Assembly (NCBI GenBank): GCA_964020155.1
Contig: OZ026552.1
Coordinates: 2,748,855-2,812,854, forward strand
DNA from: Chondrilla cf. caribensis
Lineage: Eukaryota > Porifera > Demospongiae > Chondrillida > Chondrillidae
DNA length: 64,000 bases
Direction: 5' to 3'
This document shows positions 1-14,900 of the stretch, piece after piece. The position numbers were made by a program, and so were the translations under genes. The notes under the pieces are model-generated. The model searched no databases. It worked only from the letters and a program-made list of their open reading frames with translations, and had not been told where the DNA came from. The first letter of the stretch is position 1. Each line of letters starts with the position of its first letter.

Positions 1-125
1 TTAATCGACAGATGCACACATAAAGTGTAGCTATAGGTTTACATACCTAACAAATATGGGTTGAAAAATCATTATCACTGCATGTGGCATTATTATCGTG
101 ATTGTTATTATGTCATAATGCTCAC

Positions 126-963
126 CTCATTGATTCCTTAATACAGTTCTTCAAAAGGGTTAATTTACTAATTTGGTCCAGTGTAACAGTGGGACTATTA
201 CCTACTACAGTGGATATCTCTTCTTTCAATCTCCTCTGAATGCCAGGGTGAGTAGCCAGGCAGTAGAGAGTGTACAGCAGAGTGTAAGAGGTCTGTGGAA
301 GGTGCAAAATACTGCATGGCTTGCCAGCTAAATCTCTTCGTCTGCCATTGATATCAGTAGCAAAGTAAGGGTATAGCAATAACTCATGATCACCTGTTTA
401 ACAAACATCGAACAGATCAAAGTGCATGGGTTCACTTCGGTGAGTGATAAACTCACATATCAAAACTGTACTATTTTGTAGGAATTTGAAGCACATGTAC
501 CAGTACAGTTGTCAAACCAACCATTATTAGGAATATTTGCACTACATATAATATCATAATATGTATTTAAATGTGCCTCCTATTCCCATGATGTATTTGG
601 GACCTTCTGGGTACTCTCTTATAAGTTACATTAAAGGAGTTTCAATGCACATGAACCATGCTAATATAAAATAGGACACTCTGTTATTTACCGTATCAAT
701 TCCTGCGAACAGTAGATCAATCGTGTTCTGGACTATTGTTGACATCTTCAATCCTCCTCTAGTCAACATGAAGGTGAGAAAATCATGTCTGTCTGTGTTC
801 TCTAACTCCTCTTTACTCATTTGATCAATCTCAGCCATCTTTATGTTCATCACCTGACACATTGAGAATAATTATACTAATTAACATCAATATAAAATCT
901 ATTATATTATATCATCTACATGTTATTGCTTGCATGTGTATGTGCCTGTGTTTATGTGTGTGG

Positions 964-1035
<72 letters not shown>

Positions 1036-2478
1036 ATGTGTGCATGTTTCAAAGTGTTACAGGCAATTCTAGTTAGTCTATAACCCAGAACAACGATACT
1101 CATACAGCCATGCAAGTATATCCATTTGAGTAGGTTAAGTATAATGGATATCAACCAGGCTATCAATTTCTTATAACATCTTATCTGTCCTCACTTTGGT
1201 GGCCATTTTTATCATCTCATCCTGGGCTCTCAGTGCAGCCTTCCAGTTCTGGGTCTTTACAAATCTCCTCAGGACCGGAGGTTCTTTGGCGACCTCAGCA
1301 CTACATGTTAGAAATTCTTGCACACTGTTGATGAATGCAGCACTCTCCTTTTTCATTTTTCCTTGCAATACACCAAATTTCATTCCAAGAACAAACTTAG
1401 ATGTAGCTAATTGGATTCAATAAAAAGTATAGTTATTAAAATTATCATTTAAGGTAAGCATACTATCATGGTCTATAGTTATACTATACCTTTTCCATTT
1501 ACTGTACATAAATAGTGTGTCAGGGCAAACTCACAGTTGTACTGACAAAATTAATATATATGATATTAGAAATAATTCAAAGTTAATGAAGTACTATAAT
1601 CTTAATATCCTTGAAACATACATTCAAAAGCCCACTTGAACAAGATGTTCTCGACGTCTTCCACAATATTCTGCTTCTCTGGATCTCTTGCCTTCTCCAT
1701 TACATCAACCAGTTCTTGTGTAATGACATTAAAGTCTTCAGCATACAAGTACACCATCTTTGGCATCATCATGTAACGGGACATCGGCTTCCGTTGGGAC
1801 AGCCAATGATCACCATCTCTTCAAAATCAGTAAGGTTAATGTCAATTAACAGAAAAACACAAAAACAAAACACAAAGCATAGTAGATAATAAAATTATTA
1901 TTTCACACCTTGGGCAGCTCACAAATTAATTGATCCATATAATAATTACATAATGTATATAATTCTATCGCGCTAATTCCTTGCTAGTCTGACTAAACTC
2001 ACGAAAACAATAGTCCAAGTTCTCCTTCAGTACCAGGTGAAGCTGATCGGACGTCCTGGAGACCCGGAATGTTAATTCTCTTTGGAGTCCTCCCCTCCAC
2101 TCTAAATACTTTCTCCACGTCTTTACTGTTCACGATAAGCACGGATTCGAACCCTTGACCAGGAAATTGCTTCTCTCGCCAAATGACGCCATGTTTATTT
2201 ATACTGTCCAAGGCTATCGTGTGAGACGTGCCTGTCCTAAATGCTTTGAAGTTCTTCAGAAACGTACCGAAGTAAGGTAGCCCTCTTTCCTTTGGGATAT
2301 CCTTGTATGGTCTCGCTCCTTCTTCAAATGTTCCCGTTGTGAAAGTGCTTACCGGTGCATTGAAGCGTAAAGATGTTCTATTCTTTATTCTCACGAACAG
2401 CCGGACATGTACGTGTACTGCACGATTAAGCTGTAAAGAGTTCATGACCTCTATCGCGCTAGTGTCACTGCTATACAT
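126..2478 (-). CDS. Mitochondrial-clan cytochrome P450, 5' part (five exons, C terminus off the left edge)
   Basis: Haem monooxygenase of the mitochondrial CYP clan (CYP11/24/27-like). Exons in coding order: 2003-2478, 1622-1818, 1195-1406, 692-853, 126-292. All junctions are GT-AG and phases match (2, 1, 0, 0). The first exon has the clan's proline-rich start (DIPKERGLPYFG). The second carries DGDHWLSQRKPM, the usual W-x-x-x-R helix C region. The 692-853/126-292 junction makes the I-helix motif AGIDTTSYTLLY, with the oxygen-activating D-T pair. The last exon ends in KESMR, the K-helix ExxR. The Cys haem-binding loop must lie left of base 1. The first Met (2476-2478) is followed by acidic residues. 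The second Met, at 2443-2445, begins a basic stretch more like a mitochondrial presequence and may be the true start. The exact subfamily cannot be named. Confidence 0.88.
965..1034. repeat. (TG)n microsatellite
   Basis: About 35 uninterrupted TG units inside the third P450 intron. The long C/V and H/T reading frames across it are artefacts. Confidence 0.97.
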
Positions 2479-2886
2479 TTACATCATTGCTATTTATAAC
2501 GATGGTGCAGACAGGTGGTCATGGATGCCTACGTGATTCGAAGTACATTGTATATACTTTGGTGCATGTCTTGCCTATATACGATATACAAGATATCGCT
2601 CCAATCATTTATGATTTCGGAATCTCCAACAATGCGAGCACTAGTACTTGACACCTACACGGATTACGCAATACTGAGCGCTAGGTCAGGAATGTTTAAT
2701 GTCACGTGACCACGCACCGATCGTATAATATTATATGAATTGATTTCTGTTTGAATGTCATATTTGTACTGTATCCAAACAAAGTTGCAAATTAATTTCT
2801 GAAGGGAGCCTGTGAGTAAAAATTGGACATGTACACACGCATGCACATGCTGTACCATGTACACGCACACATGTACACACACACAT

Positions 2887-2953
<67 letters not shown>

Positions 2954-3752
2954 CACACTTAAACACTTAAACACACACACAAACAATGCAATTAGCAATT
3001 GCTTGCTATTAATTTTAAAAGCATAATACATCCGGATATAGATCCTCAGTGTGATCTATAATTATTATAATTTGAAATATTATATTATGTATTATTATGT
3101 ATACATATATAGGCCTAGGGTGCATGAAATATCAGTCATGCAAATTATTATATATACCACAATACAGATTAATTCATTACAATAATATTATAATTCATGA
3201 TCATGCACATGGTCATGTATATAACATTATATACATGCATATATTCATAATATATGCCAATATATAATAATAATAATAATTAGTATAAATATTATATCAT
3301 TGTTATTTATAATTTATATACTTTAATTACCCAAATAGAACAGGCATTTACCATTAATCTCTCTAGCTATATAATATTTTTTAATATAGTACATGTTCAG
3401 GAAGTATTCTCCAAGATAATAATTGTCAGCTTTTGCAGGTCAACATGTAAGTGCATGAAAATATTAATTGGCTGTGTTCATATTTTACATGTGACTTATG
3501 TGATAATATGGCTGCATTCATTCATATATAGTTGCAGCAGCAATTAGAAGCCATGTGAGATAATCACAGCTCACAGCCATTCACGGTCAGCTGCTTACAA
3601 AGGCAGGTCAGGAGGATGGGGCATGACAAAACTATTATTAGCACAGTGACAGGTGACATCATAGATGTTCTAAATATAAGTTCTACACAATGCAAATGCT
3701 CGAAGGTATGTAATGCTTTGCAGTAATTCAAAGTGAACAATAGTAATATGAA
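2479..3752. other. AT-rich spacer with a (CA)n tract
   Basis: Region between the P450 start and the SPAG17 stop codon. It holds a (CA)n tract at 2889-2950 and a very AT-rich stretch at about 3050-3400. I see no convincing exon. The P450 promoter should lie just right of 2478, but no motif was recognised. Confidence 0.6.
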
Positions 3753-4444
3753 TTAGCTACGAATATCCTCTTTGGTAGGCCTGTCAGCCCTCTCCCTACT
3801 GGTAGGCCTGTCAATCCTCTCTCTGCTTGTTGGCCGTTCACTGAGCAGCTTGACGTCCAGTGAGTGCTTACCCTGAGGGTGGATGGGTAACCTCTTCTCG
3901 TAGGCAGTTTGTGTCAAGATAAGTAGACTGTGTTAAGGACTCAATAATACATGGATAATGAGCTTAAGAGGCACAGTTGTGCAATTGCTCTCTATATAAT
4001 GGTAATGCCAATATTACATAGGATTGCTATAATATAGAGCATGATTTCACAACAATTACACATGTAACTAGACACGGACGCACACAGGCACACACACACA
4101 CATACAATTACACATACACACACATGTGGGCATGAATACAGACACACTCTAGGTAAGGATATTTGCTGTGATGGGAAGATGAAGGTGACTGGTTTCAGTG
4201 ACTATCTCCAAGACATGGCGAACTGCCCCAATTCCACTGTCTCCAATAGCACCTACAGCCATTGCGTAAATCTCTATGTCAAATGTGCTCTTCAGACCAG
4301 CAGCCAGCTACACGTAAAGACATAACAACACAAGTTATCCATGATGATGTACATACAGACGTATTTATATATACATATACATCCTATATGTGTAATAGGC
4401 TATCCAACCACTTCAGGGGTAACACCCACAGGATATTTAATTTC

Positions 4445-4502
<58 letters not shown>

Positions 4503-5857
4503 ATGTGCATGCATGCATGCATGTGTGTGTGGCAGAAATACATAAGTTTGAGGGAAATTATACACAAACTTTGCACCTTCCAAGCTACATCCATTCACTT
4601 ACTGATCCAGGTGTGTATCGCACTTTCAGTCCAGTGGAGGGAGGGGGCTGCTTAATCTTGTACCGACAGCTGTCCACACCTATGTTCTTTATGGTCACAG
4701 TGCATCCATACACACAGCCTTCCTTCAGGACACCGAATGCAACTTCTTTTGGATACAGCTCAAATCCCCTCATCTCTGTCATGGTCCGGACCCCTGCGGT
4801 GAGAGGCTTGGCAACAGACGATGTCATCACCTTACGTCTCACTGGTTCTTCCACAGAAGTAAACTATTTTTTACATGCATAAAAGACAATAGGCATGGAT
4901 GAAAATGTTTATACACACCTACATATAAGAATTTGTACAATAATATGCAAGTGTTTGTAGATTAACAGTATAAAGGTATGCAAGTACATATGAACTGCAT
5001 ACATGTATCTAAATAAGTAAATATATGTTTTTTGAACTCGATCCTAAAGAACTACGTACGTACATACGTACTAGCACAGTAAACATTCCAACCTAAAAAC
5101 ATTCACCTGAGTTTACAAATATGTACAACCACATAGCCCATGATGCATACCTACAGATGTACTGCGTAAGTACGTATGTACGTATGGGTGTAATTACATA
5201 CGTACTTCTGTATATACAGTACATATGTGAGCAGGTGCAAACTGCAAGTATGTACGTAAATAGGGACGGTGCCTATGAGCATACATACGCATGTACATAC
5301 ATGTTTGTTAGGAATTTCTCCCGGTCGAGATCCCAGCAGAGACTCAGGTATAGGAACCTCCGTCTTCCTCCTTTCCCCAGTGACTGTGAAGTATGTGCTG
5401 TTGTTGATCCTTTTGGGTGGATCCACTTCGTCAAGGTCCTGCAGAAAGGAACAAAGTGTGTACATACGTACGTATATGTACATATAAGTACGTACGTGCG
5501 TACATACACAGATTCATAAGCATGTACACACTGTGCACATACATTGGTAATATGTATGTGGTCAAACAGAACATTACTACAGTGAGAGAAGCATTCACAA
5601 ATGTTGCATTTCTCAGATAAGTACGTACGTATGTACATACGTATAACACAGTATGTGAACACACATGTTAAAAACTCACAATAACATAAACCATTTAGAT
5701 ACATGGAAGTTATACTGCACACTTATAACAGACGGATGAACACAAGTCTACAATCCATGGGTGCATTACCATGTAGGCACACATGCATGTAGATACAGTA
5801 TGTGTATGACATGTGCACACAAATACAGGTATGTACGTACACAGTCATACACACACG

Positions 5858-5922
<65 letters not shown>

Positions 5923-8900
5923 CTTGGATTCGAACTGATTGCCTTCACTTCCAGCGACTGTCTCCTCCTGGTCCAAGGCTGCTATGGTATCTGCAACCTG
6001 TGACTCTCCTTCGTAAGGAACCTCATTGTAGTCCTCCAATCTCTCCGATATGGCAAAGTTGGTTTGAAGATGATCATTCTGTCCATTGCTGCTCATGAAG
6101 GTAAGCATTGAAGTGGGATTACCGGGACGGTTCTTCTCGTTACCGGACACATGAAGGGTCATGGTATCTCTGGAAGCATGGCCTGGGGTTGGGTTGAGAG
6201 GGCGGGACTCTGTGGGTGTGCCCTTACCGTCGGCATGGGAGGGAGTTGGGTTCTGAGGCCTCAGTGTCAACGGGCTTGTCATATGCCCGAGTTCACTAGG
6301 AGAGGGCGAGCTGGTTTCCCCCATGGGGACAGTAGTGGAGCAGGTGGTGGACGGTGTTGTGAATCCAGAGCCACCTTGATCCCCTGGAGGGCTCTTTGAG
6401 ATGTAATTATCCTCAAAAGAGACCTTTGCTTTGTAGCTCTGTGTCAGCTTGGGCTGGGCAAGCTTCAGGGAGAGAACCTGCATATCCGGAGGCTGCATGG
6501 AGAGGAACGCTTTGCCTCTTTCACCGTCAAAGTAGTTTGGGATGCTCCCACTTCTGAGAGCCTTCTTGGCCTCCTCTGCTTCTTCCTTCTCCGTCACATC
6601 TACTTTATATTCCTTCCTCCGTTGAACGGAGACATCTTCCTGACTCCTTTCATCCTCTGATGGTCCTCTCAGCTGCTTGACATAGGCTTCCCACAAGCAG
6701 TCCCCCGCCTTATCACCAGACAATAGGGAGATATCTGCATGTTTCAGCTCCTCCTTCACATGCTCCATGATCTGGGTCACCTTCTCCTTTTCTTCGTCAC
6801 TCCTGAAATCCGATGGCTGGAGATCCTTCATAACTCTCTCACCTGCTGTCTTCCAGGAAACATACTTGGTCAGAAATGTGGTACAAGCTGTTCTTAGTTT
6901 CTCAGGGTCCTGGTAGGGTGCAGTGAACTGCCTGTACACGAGAGCATCAACAGGTGGGATGGGTTTGGGCGGACTTGGTGGTACCAAACTACCAATCATG
7001 AGTCCCTTTCCAACAGATATGCCAAATCGTGGCTTCTTGTCAGAGCGTACAGGATGCTGACCAGGTGTGCTGGCCTTTTTCAGATTAGGAGGAATTATGT
7101 CCTCCTTCATGAACGGTACGATGTGATAGTGAGGGGAGGAGGAGTTGTCGGGCTGTAAAACAGTGATGCTTTTCTGCATCGGATCACCGGGGAATATGTC
7201 CTGAAGAATTGCCTTCCTATTGGTAGCGGGCTGTTTCAGAACTTCATCCAACTGTGATGTTGATAGCAGGCGATAGGCACTATCCTTCCCATCCAGCATG
7301 TAGTAGTGAGGCAAGTGTAGGTCAGGGCTAACCAGCATGTCACTATGCAGGGTGACATCACCCATCCTAGCTACAGAAAACAGCACGTTTTCGTCTCGGT
7401 CCTGTTGTAGGCACTTAAGCAAAGCGTCTTCTTCCTTCCCGAGCCCATAGTTCACCAGGTAAGCACAGTGATCTGTCTGGTACTTAGCAACACCATCCTT
7501 TGTGAGGAGTACAGACCCACTGTCTTCCTTTGCAATGGTGTAGGTGCCGTCAGTGCCGCATCTGACACTGGTGCTGTTGGGGAGAGTGATTATTGCAGTG
7601 CCAGCAGGGTGGGAGTACTGGACCCTGGCGAACCCGATGCACTCCACCGTCACACTCTCCACTGCGCTGTCGCCACCTGGTGTGTACTGGGTTGTGAACC
7701 TCGCACTGTTTGGATGGTCAACAATAACAGTTCCTGAAGGATGACGGACTATGACCACTCCATCTTCCCTCACCAGCATTTCCTACACAGAACAAGAGTA
7801 CAATAATATATTATGTACAGACGTACAATATAACACAAACTACATACATACATATGTACATAAGTATGTTGCTATGTACTTTAAAATCTTTACATAAACT
7901 TTGTATAGACTTTTGATCATAACAATTTTTGTAGGCTTAGATACGTATGTATGTACGTATATGTACATACCTACATACATACATACGTAAGTACGTATGT
8001 ACATTTAGACAACTGTGAGCAGTGTGAATGGTACAAACTCACCTCTTTTGAAACAGGATCAACACTTCCATTCACACCCAGTGGTGGCAGTGGCATGACA
8101 ACCTCACTGCATGTCAGGGGTTCCCGGTCCTCATTGGGGAGGGGTTCACTCTGACCCGTGGACTCTTCAGTAATGATCTCTTGCACAGGAGGTCTGTCCT
8201 GCCCGGACTTTCCCACCTTCTGCCAGATGTAGCGTTCTCCAGAGGGGAGGGACACAACCCACACATGGTCTTCCTCTTCAGCCACCACTCGATCAACCCC
8301 ACTGTCATCCCCATCACCCGGGTGCACTCCTGAGAATGCTACACGACTGGTAGTGCGACCCACAGCCTCTGTCCCCTCTTCCGAAGGCTTCGGACATTCC
8401 TCTGTAACACTCCTTGAAGCCAAGTATGCTTGAAATGATTTCATCTCTGTAGCCGATGGAGACCGATACATTGTACCCTCGGGGCATAGAATGGAGCAGT
8501 GTCCTTCTGTGTCTGTTGTACACAGTATGCCGTCAGGATACAGCACATGGGACTGCTTGTTGTGAGCTTGTATTCGGTACTGCTCACACCGCTGTGAACC
8601 TACGTATAATACCAGAAGCACACAAAGCAATGCATTTGATAATTGGTTTGGAACTTGCTGTTGGTAATGTACTTGTTTACATAAGTGTCATGACAACCTA
8701 AAGTTGTATGAACACAGAAAAAGCATTGAAAATGTAAATGTGTACGTACGTATGTATGGACGCACATTTATAGTAATACGTAATCACAGAAAAAATACGT
8801 AGGTATGTATGTATGTACATACATATGTGCCTATTATACGTACATACGTATGTACGTATATGTACTGTACAAGCAGAAAACAGATGGTGAACAACACATG

Positions 8901-11900
8901 TACATATATACATACGTATGTACATGGGCGCTGCTTCACTTGGTGAGGAGTACATTAGCCACCATCCACACTTTTCTGGGAATTGCACTGAAATATGCAT
9001 ATACATACGTACATACATATCACCTCTCCTTAGCTTTGAATCCCAACACATTACTACGTACGTACATACATACAGTTCTGCTGCATACGTATGTACAAAC
9101 ACATGTACGTACATATGTTTTGTGTTTTACAGATATGTTTACGTACATAATATGTACCTACCTGCCGTCTTGATTGGGTAACTTTGACGAATAACAATTT
9201 GATTCGGACAGTCAGCCTGTTTGGGGGGCAGGATTTGACACTGCACATGCAGCCCAGAGGAGGCACTCAAGCTCAGTTGCTGGATCTGATGGGCTGCTGT
9301 GATCTCCACACATTTCTGTCTCCATTCCTTCATCAATATTTCTTGCAGTTCCCTCTGTTCCTTCTCGAGCTGTTTCTGCTGCTCTTCGAGTTGCTGCTGG
9401 TAAGCTTCTTGCTCTTTCTTAGACATCTTCTTTGGTGTGGCAGATTTCCTTGACGAAGGACGGGATCCTTGGTCACCGGTATCCGGTTGGGTAGGCTTGG
9501 CATCTGGCTCTGGTGGGAGGGGCACACTCCCATCCCCACTTGGGCCAAAACGGCTGACAGAAAAGTGTACGTATTCCCCAAGAGAGGCAGAGAGGCTTGC
9601 CTGCACAATCCCCGAAGGAGGAAGTAGGCTGTTCTCACTAGTGGTGTCCTTGCTACTACCTTCCACTGCCGGTTCATCCTGGCTCTCACTTTTCATCACA
9701 GTATCTTCACTTTTGTCTCCCTGTTGGGTTGAGGGTTGACTGGGTGGAGCCTTGAGCTTGTTCTTCAGCTCCTCAACTGCCTTCTCCAGTGGATTGGATG
9801 ATGTCATCATCAAATTCAGCACAGCGGAGTCCCCCACTATGCTCAAGTGTGTGCCTTGTCCTTCACCACTGGGATGGGTTGTGAATACCTTCACCTTAAA
9901 AGAGATAAAGTGCCTTATGTGAGATGTACAATTTTATGTAATAATATATAATGCGTGAGTGCAATCCAGCAAATAGTTTCTTTCGAAGTAGTACAAGAGA
10001 TCCACAGCCTCCCTACCCATCCTGCACTATTGAAGGGTTTTGTACATACGTACGTACATACCTACGTACGTACGTACATACGTATGTCTGTAAATGCTTA
10101 CATATCATGTTCCCTAATATTCAAATCCCTAGAAACACAGACATACGTTCATACATATGTACAGTATATATGTACATACGTATGCACGTATGTATCCAAT
10201 AGATATGTAACTACATACGTACGTACATATGCACGTACATACATACCGTTTTAGTTCACACATGATCAAGACAGTTCACCCAAGTGTGTACATATAATAG
10301 CACACTCAAATGTCTGTACATACGTATGTACAGCATATACATATTATGTATGCATGTACTGTACTATAATTCTCCAGCATACCCATATACGTACGTACTG
10401 TATTACCTAAAATTAATGTTAATCAACTGCTCATCATATATGGGAAGAATAATTCACTACGGGTCTGTAAGTATGTATGTAATTAGTTAGGTTTATATGA
10501 ATCCATAAAACTACTGTGTGTGTATACATAATTATGTACGTATGTATGTGTGTGTGAATGCAGTTATCTGCATAAGTAATTACGTGAATGAACATACGTA
10601 CGAACGTACGCAAGGAAGTACGTAGGTATGTATAACAACGAACCACAGCAATGGACAAGCACCTTGGTTCAGCCAGGTGTAAGGTTATGTAAACATCAAC
10701 AATAAACACCACACTGGGAAGTACCCCCCTTCCTACTAACAAACTCCTTCCTGCATAGCAAGCCCCAAAGGCCATAGTTTGAGAGCTGTGCAAGCTTGCA
10801 CTACCAGAGACACTCAGACAAAACATTAAAAAGTAAAAATTTTGATGCATACTTACATACANNNNNNNNNNNNNNNNNNNNNNNNNNNNNNNNNNNNNNN
10901 NNNNNNNNNNNNNNNNNNNNNNNNNNNNNNNNNNNNNNNNNNNNNNNNNNNNNNNNNNNNNNNNNNNNNNNNNNNNNNNNNNNNNNNNNNNNNNNNNNNN
11001 NNNNNNNNNNNNNNNNNNNNNNNNNNNNNNNNNNNNNNNNNNNNNNNNNNNNNNNNNNNNNCACACGTATCTACGTACGTACGTACGTACTTGTTGGATG
11101 AGTTCCTATTTATGTACGTACGTACGTACTTACGTATACTCAGTAGGTACGTACATATGTAAGTACATACCTACAGTAGGCTGTATGTATGTACACACCT
11201 CATTAAATCCTTACCTGGTGCTGATCAGGACAGTGCACTGTGGTGACCTTTGACCTGTACAAGAGAACCTTATCACCAACTCGGTACCCTGGGAAGGCCG
11301 TGCTACGTTTGAAGGTGAACTCTTCCACAACTGGTTGAGATATCTGAGCACTTTTAGCAGCTGAGGTCTCCTTCCCTTTCTTGCCTTTCTTATCTGCTGA
11401 AGCCTTTGCGGATTTCTTCTTGCTATCTTTCACAGTGTCTTCAGGTACGACTTCCATGGCCTGTCTTTCCTTCAGCTTCTCCTCAACCATTCTCTTCCAT
11501 TCCTCTTCCTCAAAAATTCTCCGTTCTTCATCTAGAGACCACACTCTATCGATCTGCATACGTACATACAAACACACAAAAATACGTATGTGTTGTAACC
11601 AGTAAAAATACGTTGGTATGTGTTATGTAGTATGGTGTGATTCGTAATGTACATAAGTATGTACATGCATTTACATACGTATGTACGTACATACCTATGT
11701 GTGTACATAAATACATACATGCATACCTCATCTCCATAAGCATCGGCGACAAACTCAAGATAGTTGTTGAAACCAACTGGAGACAGCATCTGCTTCTCCC
11801 AGGTGTAGGAGCTGACAGGGTCACCAGAGAACCCACTGTGGGAGACCAGTAGTAGCACATCACATAACTTGTGATAGTAGGACTCCAGGTACGGTTTACT

Positions 11901-14900
11901 CTGGGAAGAGGCACACAACAGCTGTAGCAAAGCATCTTTCTCCAGCTTCTCCAAAACACAGTATTCCACCATCGAGGACTGTGGACATCCAAGCTTCAGT
12001 ACTGGAGTACAAGGAGACTTAGTCTCGGTTTTGCTGGGAGGAACAGACGGTTGCTCTATATGTACAACTACAGCAGTGTCAGTGGACAGAGGAGCAGTTT
12101 CTTGGTCATCAAGTCCTATAGCCAGTGGATAGTCCACTGAGAGAGTGGTAACTGACTCTAACAGATCAGCTGCATGCTTGACCTTATTCTGTTCGGGGTC
12201 AGAACTACTTGTAGAGAGTGGCAGGTGTTCAAATGCTAGCTGGAGAAGCGATGCACGCAGCAACTCTGGAGACAGTTCAGCTGCATTGACGAAATGCTGC
12301 AGGGCATGGAGCTGAGCCTCTACAGCACACTGCTCCTGGTGGCTCATTGTGGGCTTCTCAGTAACTCGGGAATGTACAGACAATTGGTACATGCGTCTCT
12401 CGGCCACTATAACGTCCGCTGGTAACGACCTCCTCTTAATGTGGTGAAGTGGAATAACAGCTGGACTGGTGTGGGTGGATTCTGCTCCTTCTACAGCACC
12501 ATCTTTGGACATCAGATTCTATACAGATCAATAGCAGGCATACATACAAATGTAAAAAGTATGTACAGTACATATGTACATATGCAGGTATGGATGGGTA
12601 AGTTTAATAGAATTCACTAGCCATAGGATTACACCAAACATTAATTCCATGATCAGCTGCAGGATGAAATGGTAACAGGCACAGTTGCTGCTATATAGTT
12701 AGGCAGAATATGGACAAACTGGTTGGAATACAGCTAGTGGTGGTCATTCTATAGTTTGTGGTGGTTGGCCTCGACCACACCCGACCAGTGTGGGCAGAAC
12801 CCTGTACGTATGCATGTACGCATGTACATACGTACGTATAAGGTAACTCCCCAACAAACCAGGTGTACATACACATACGTATATACGTACGTATGTATGT
12901 ACTGTACATGCACTATGTTCACATGTACGTACGTACATACATACTGTACCAGGATAAGAAAAATTAATAAGTACAAACCTTCTTTTGATCATCAGGCAGG
13001 GCCAATTGTGACACAAACTCAGTGAAAACATTGCTATTCACAACTGAAGGTACCGGACTGTCAGACTTCACCACATCACCACCATCGATATTGCACACCA
13101 CCTGGAAGCGGCAGAGGTATGTACGTACGTACGTACGTATGTATGCATGCAAATATGTACACATGTACATATGTACATATGTATGCAAATACATATGTAC
13201 ATACACATGTACGTACGTAGGTATGTATACTGAATTCAATAGTGTGCATATACAGTACTGATTAGAATTACGTACTTTACTATAAAATTGTGAACATGTA
13301 TGTACACCAAGTGGTGTGAGTCCGAGAGTACATGCACAAGTACGTACTCACAGAAATTAACACTGACACTGTATGTACCTACATATATATGTACATAAGT
13401 ACGTACACATACGTATGCATGAATGCATGTACGTACACACCTGTTCCACCATACTGAAGAGTATGATTGGAATACTGGTGCACTCTTGTGGGATCTCTCG
13501 CAGGAGTTCATCATAGTACCTCCTCCTTTCAGGACCATCAGCTGTAGATGGTGTCCCCTTTTTAGGTACCACCGCTGGTGCTGCTACTGAGGGGGTATCT
13601 GCAGGAGAACCAGCAATCGCGTGTCACACATACGTATGTATAACAAAAGATGGACGCATGTAATACTTATTATCTGCAAGTAGAAATGCATGTATCTCAG
13701 GTACTAGACATAGGTACTAAGTACGTATGATTACATACGTATGTATATTATTATGTAGCCTAGGTGTATTACAGTCATAATTTCCAACTACATAAAACTA
13801 AAAGAAGCGCTCATACACACATACGTAGGAACATTTACAACAATGACTTTTCAAACATGCATACTTTCTCACTATTCACATGATGGTATTTTATTTCATC
13901 ATGTGAACTGTTGAAAAGTGATTTATACATACGTATGCATAATGTTTGTACATGCAAGTATGTACGTACGTACATATGACTCACTTCTATCAGTTGTCAG
14001 TACTGTGGTAGATGGTGTGGGAGTGAGGAATAATTCATGGTCTTGCGACTGGGTAGGAGGAGAGAGGTCCAGGAACTGGACGTAGTCCAAATACCTTTTG
14101 TATTGGTCGTAGGAGTCAAGGAGACCATACACAAGAGATGCCATCTTCTGGAAAAATTCCAAACCATACTGCTCCTGTAGCAGAGATATCAGTAGTACAT
14201 AAAAAATATTATGTACAAATGTACGTACATACATATGTACATACATGCTGAGATAAAAACAATTAACAATGGCATTATAATACAGTAATTGGTACGTGAT
14301 GCACTATGTACGTATGTACGTACTTCAAATGCACAAATACGTATGTACGTACGTATGTACAATGTATGTACGTACATACTTACGTACATACAATAAGTTT
14401 AGTTAATAGCTAAAGTACGTACGTACATACTTCTGGTAGAGTTGTAGTACAGCCCACCAGATATACGTACTTCTGTCATTTGTACTATGTTTCAGGAACA
14501 AATCCTGAAATTGTAAATATACGTATTACTCTCATGCAACAATGTCATTATACGTACATACGTAGTTTAACAATGAGTTGCTGGCAATTAATTGACAAAT
14601 TTTAATAACAATTACGTACATGCAAGTGTGCAAATATCTACGCTTTTTGCACATCGCATTTTGATCTACCCAAGCATCATACTACATGTACGTACGTATG
14701 TACATACGTACGTAGGTATGAAGGGAATCTACGTATGTACATACAAAGTTATCAGTGTATGCATGTACGTACGTACGTACGTACGTACAACGTGATGATC
14801 TCATACACATTTATAAAAGCTACACATGCATGTATACGCATGTATGTATATACGAACATAATATTAACTTGGTGTGCATACATACATACTTCAGGCAGAT

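Noticed and set aside
862..1166. Open frames of C/V or H/T repeats here and at 2664-3031, 4262-4655, 5723-6003, 28489-28879, 41802-42153, 44211-44652 and 49270-49735
   Set aside because: They are translations of (TG)n/(CA)n microsatellites in introns and have no stop only because of the dinucleotide repeat.
4149..4162. TAG at 4149-4151 as the true SPAG17 stop
   Set aside because: It would make the intron-like sequence coding and leave the next, well-phased exon unused. The U12 intron explains both. Kept as the alternative.
10434..11162. Open frames with long X runs
   Set aside because: They cross the 200-N gap and have no real coding evidence.
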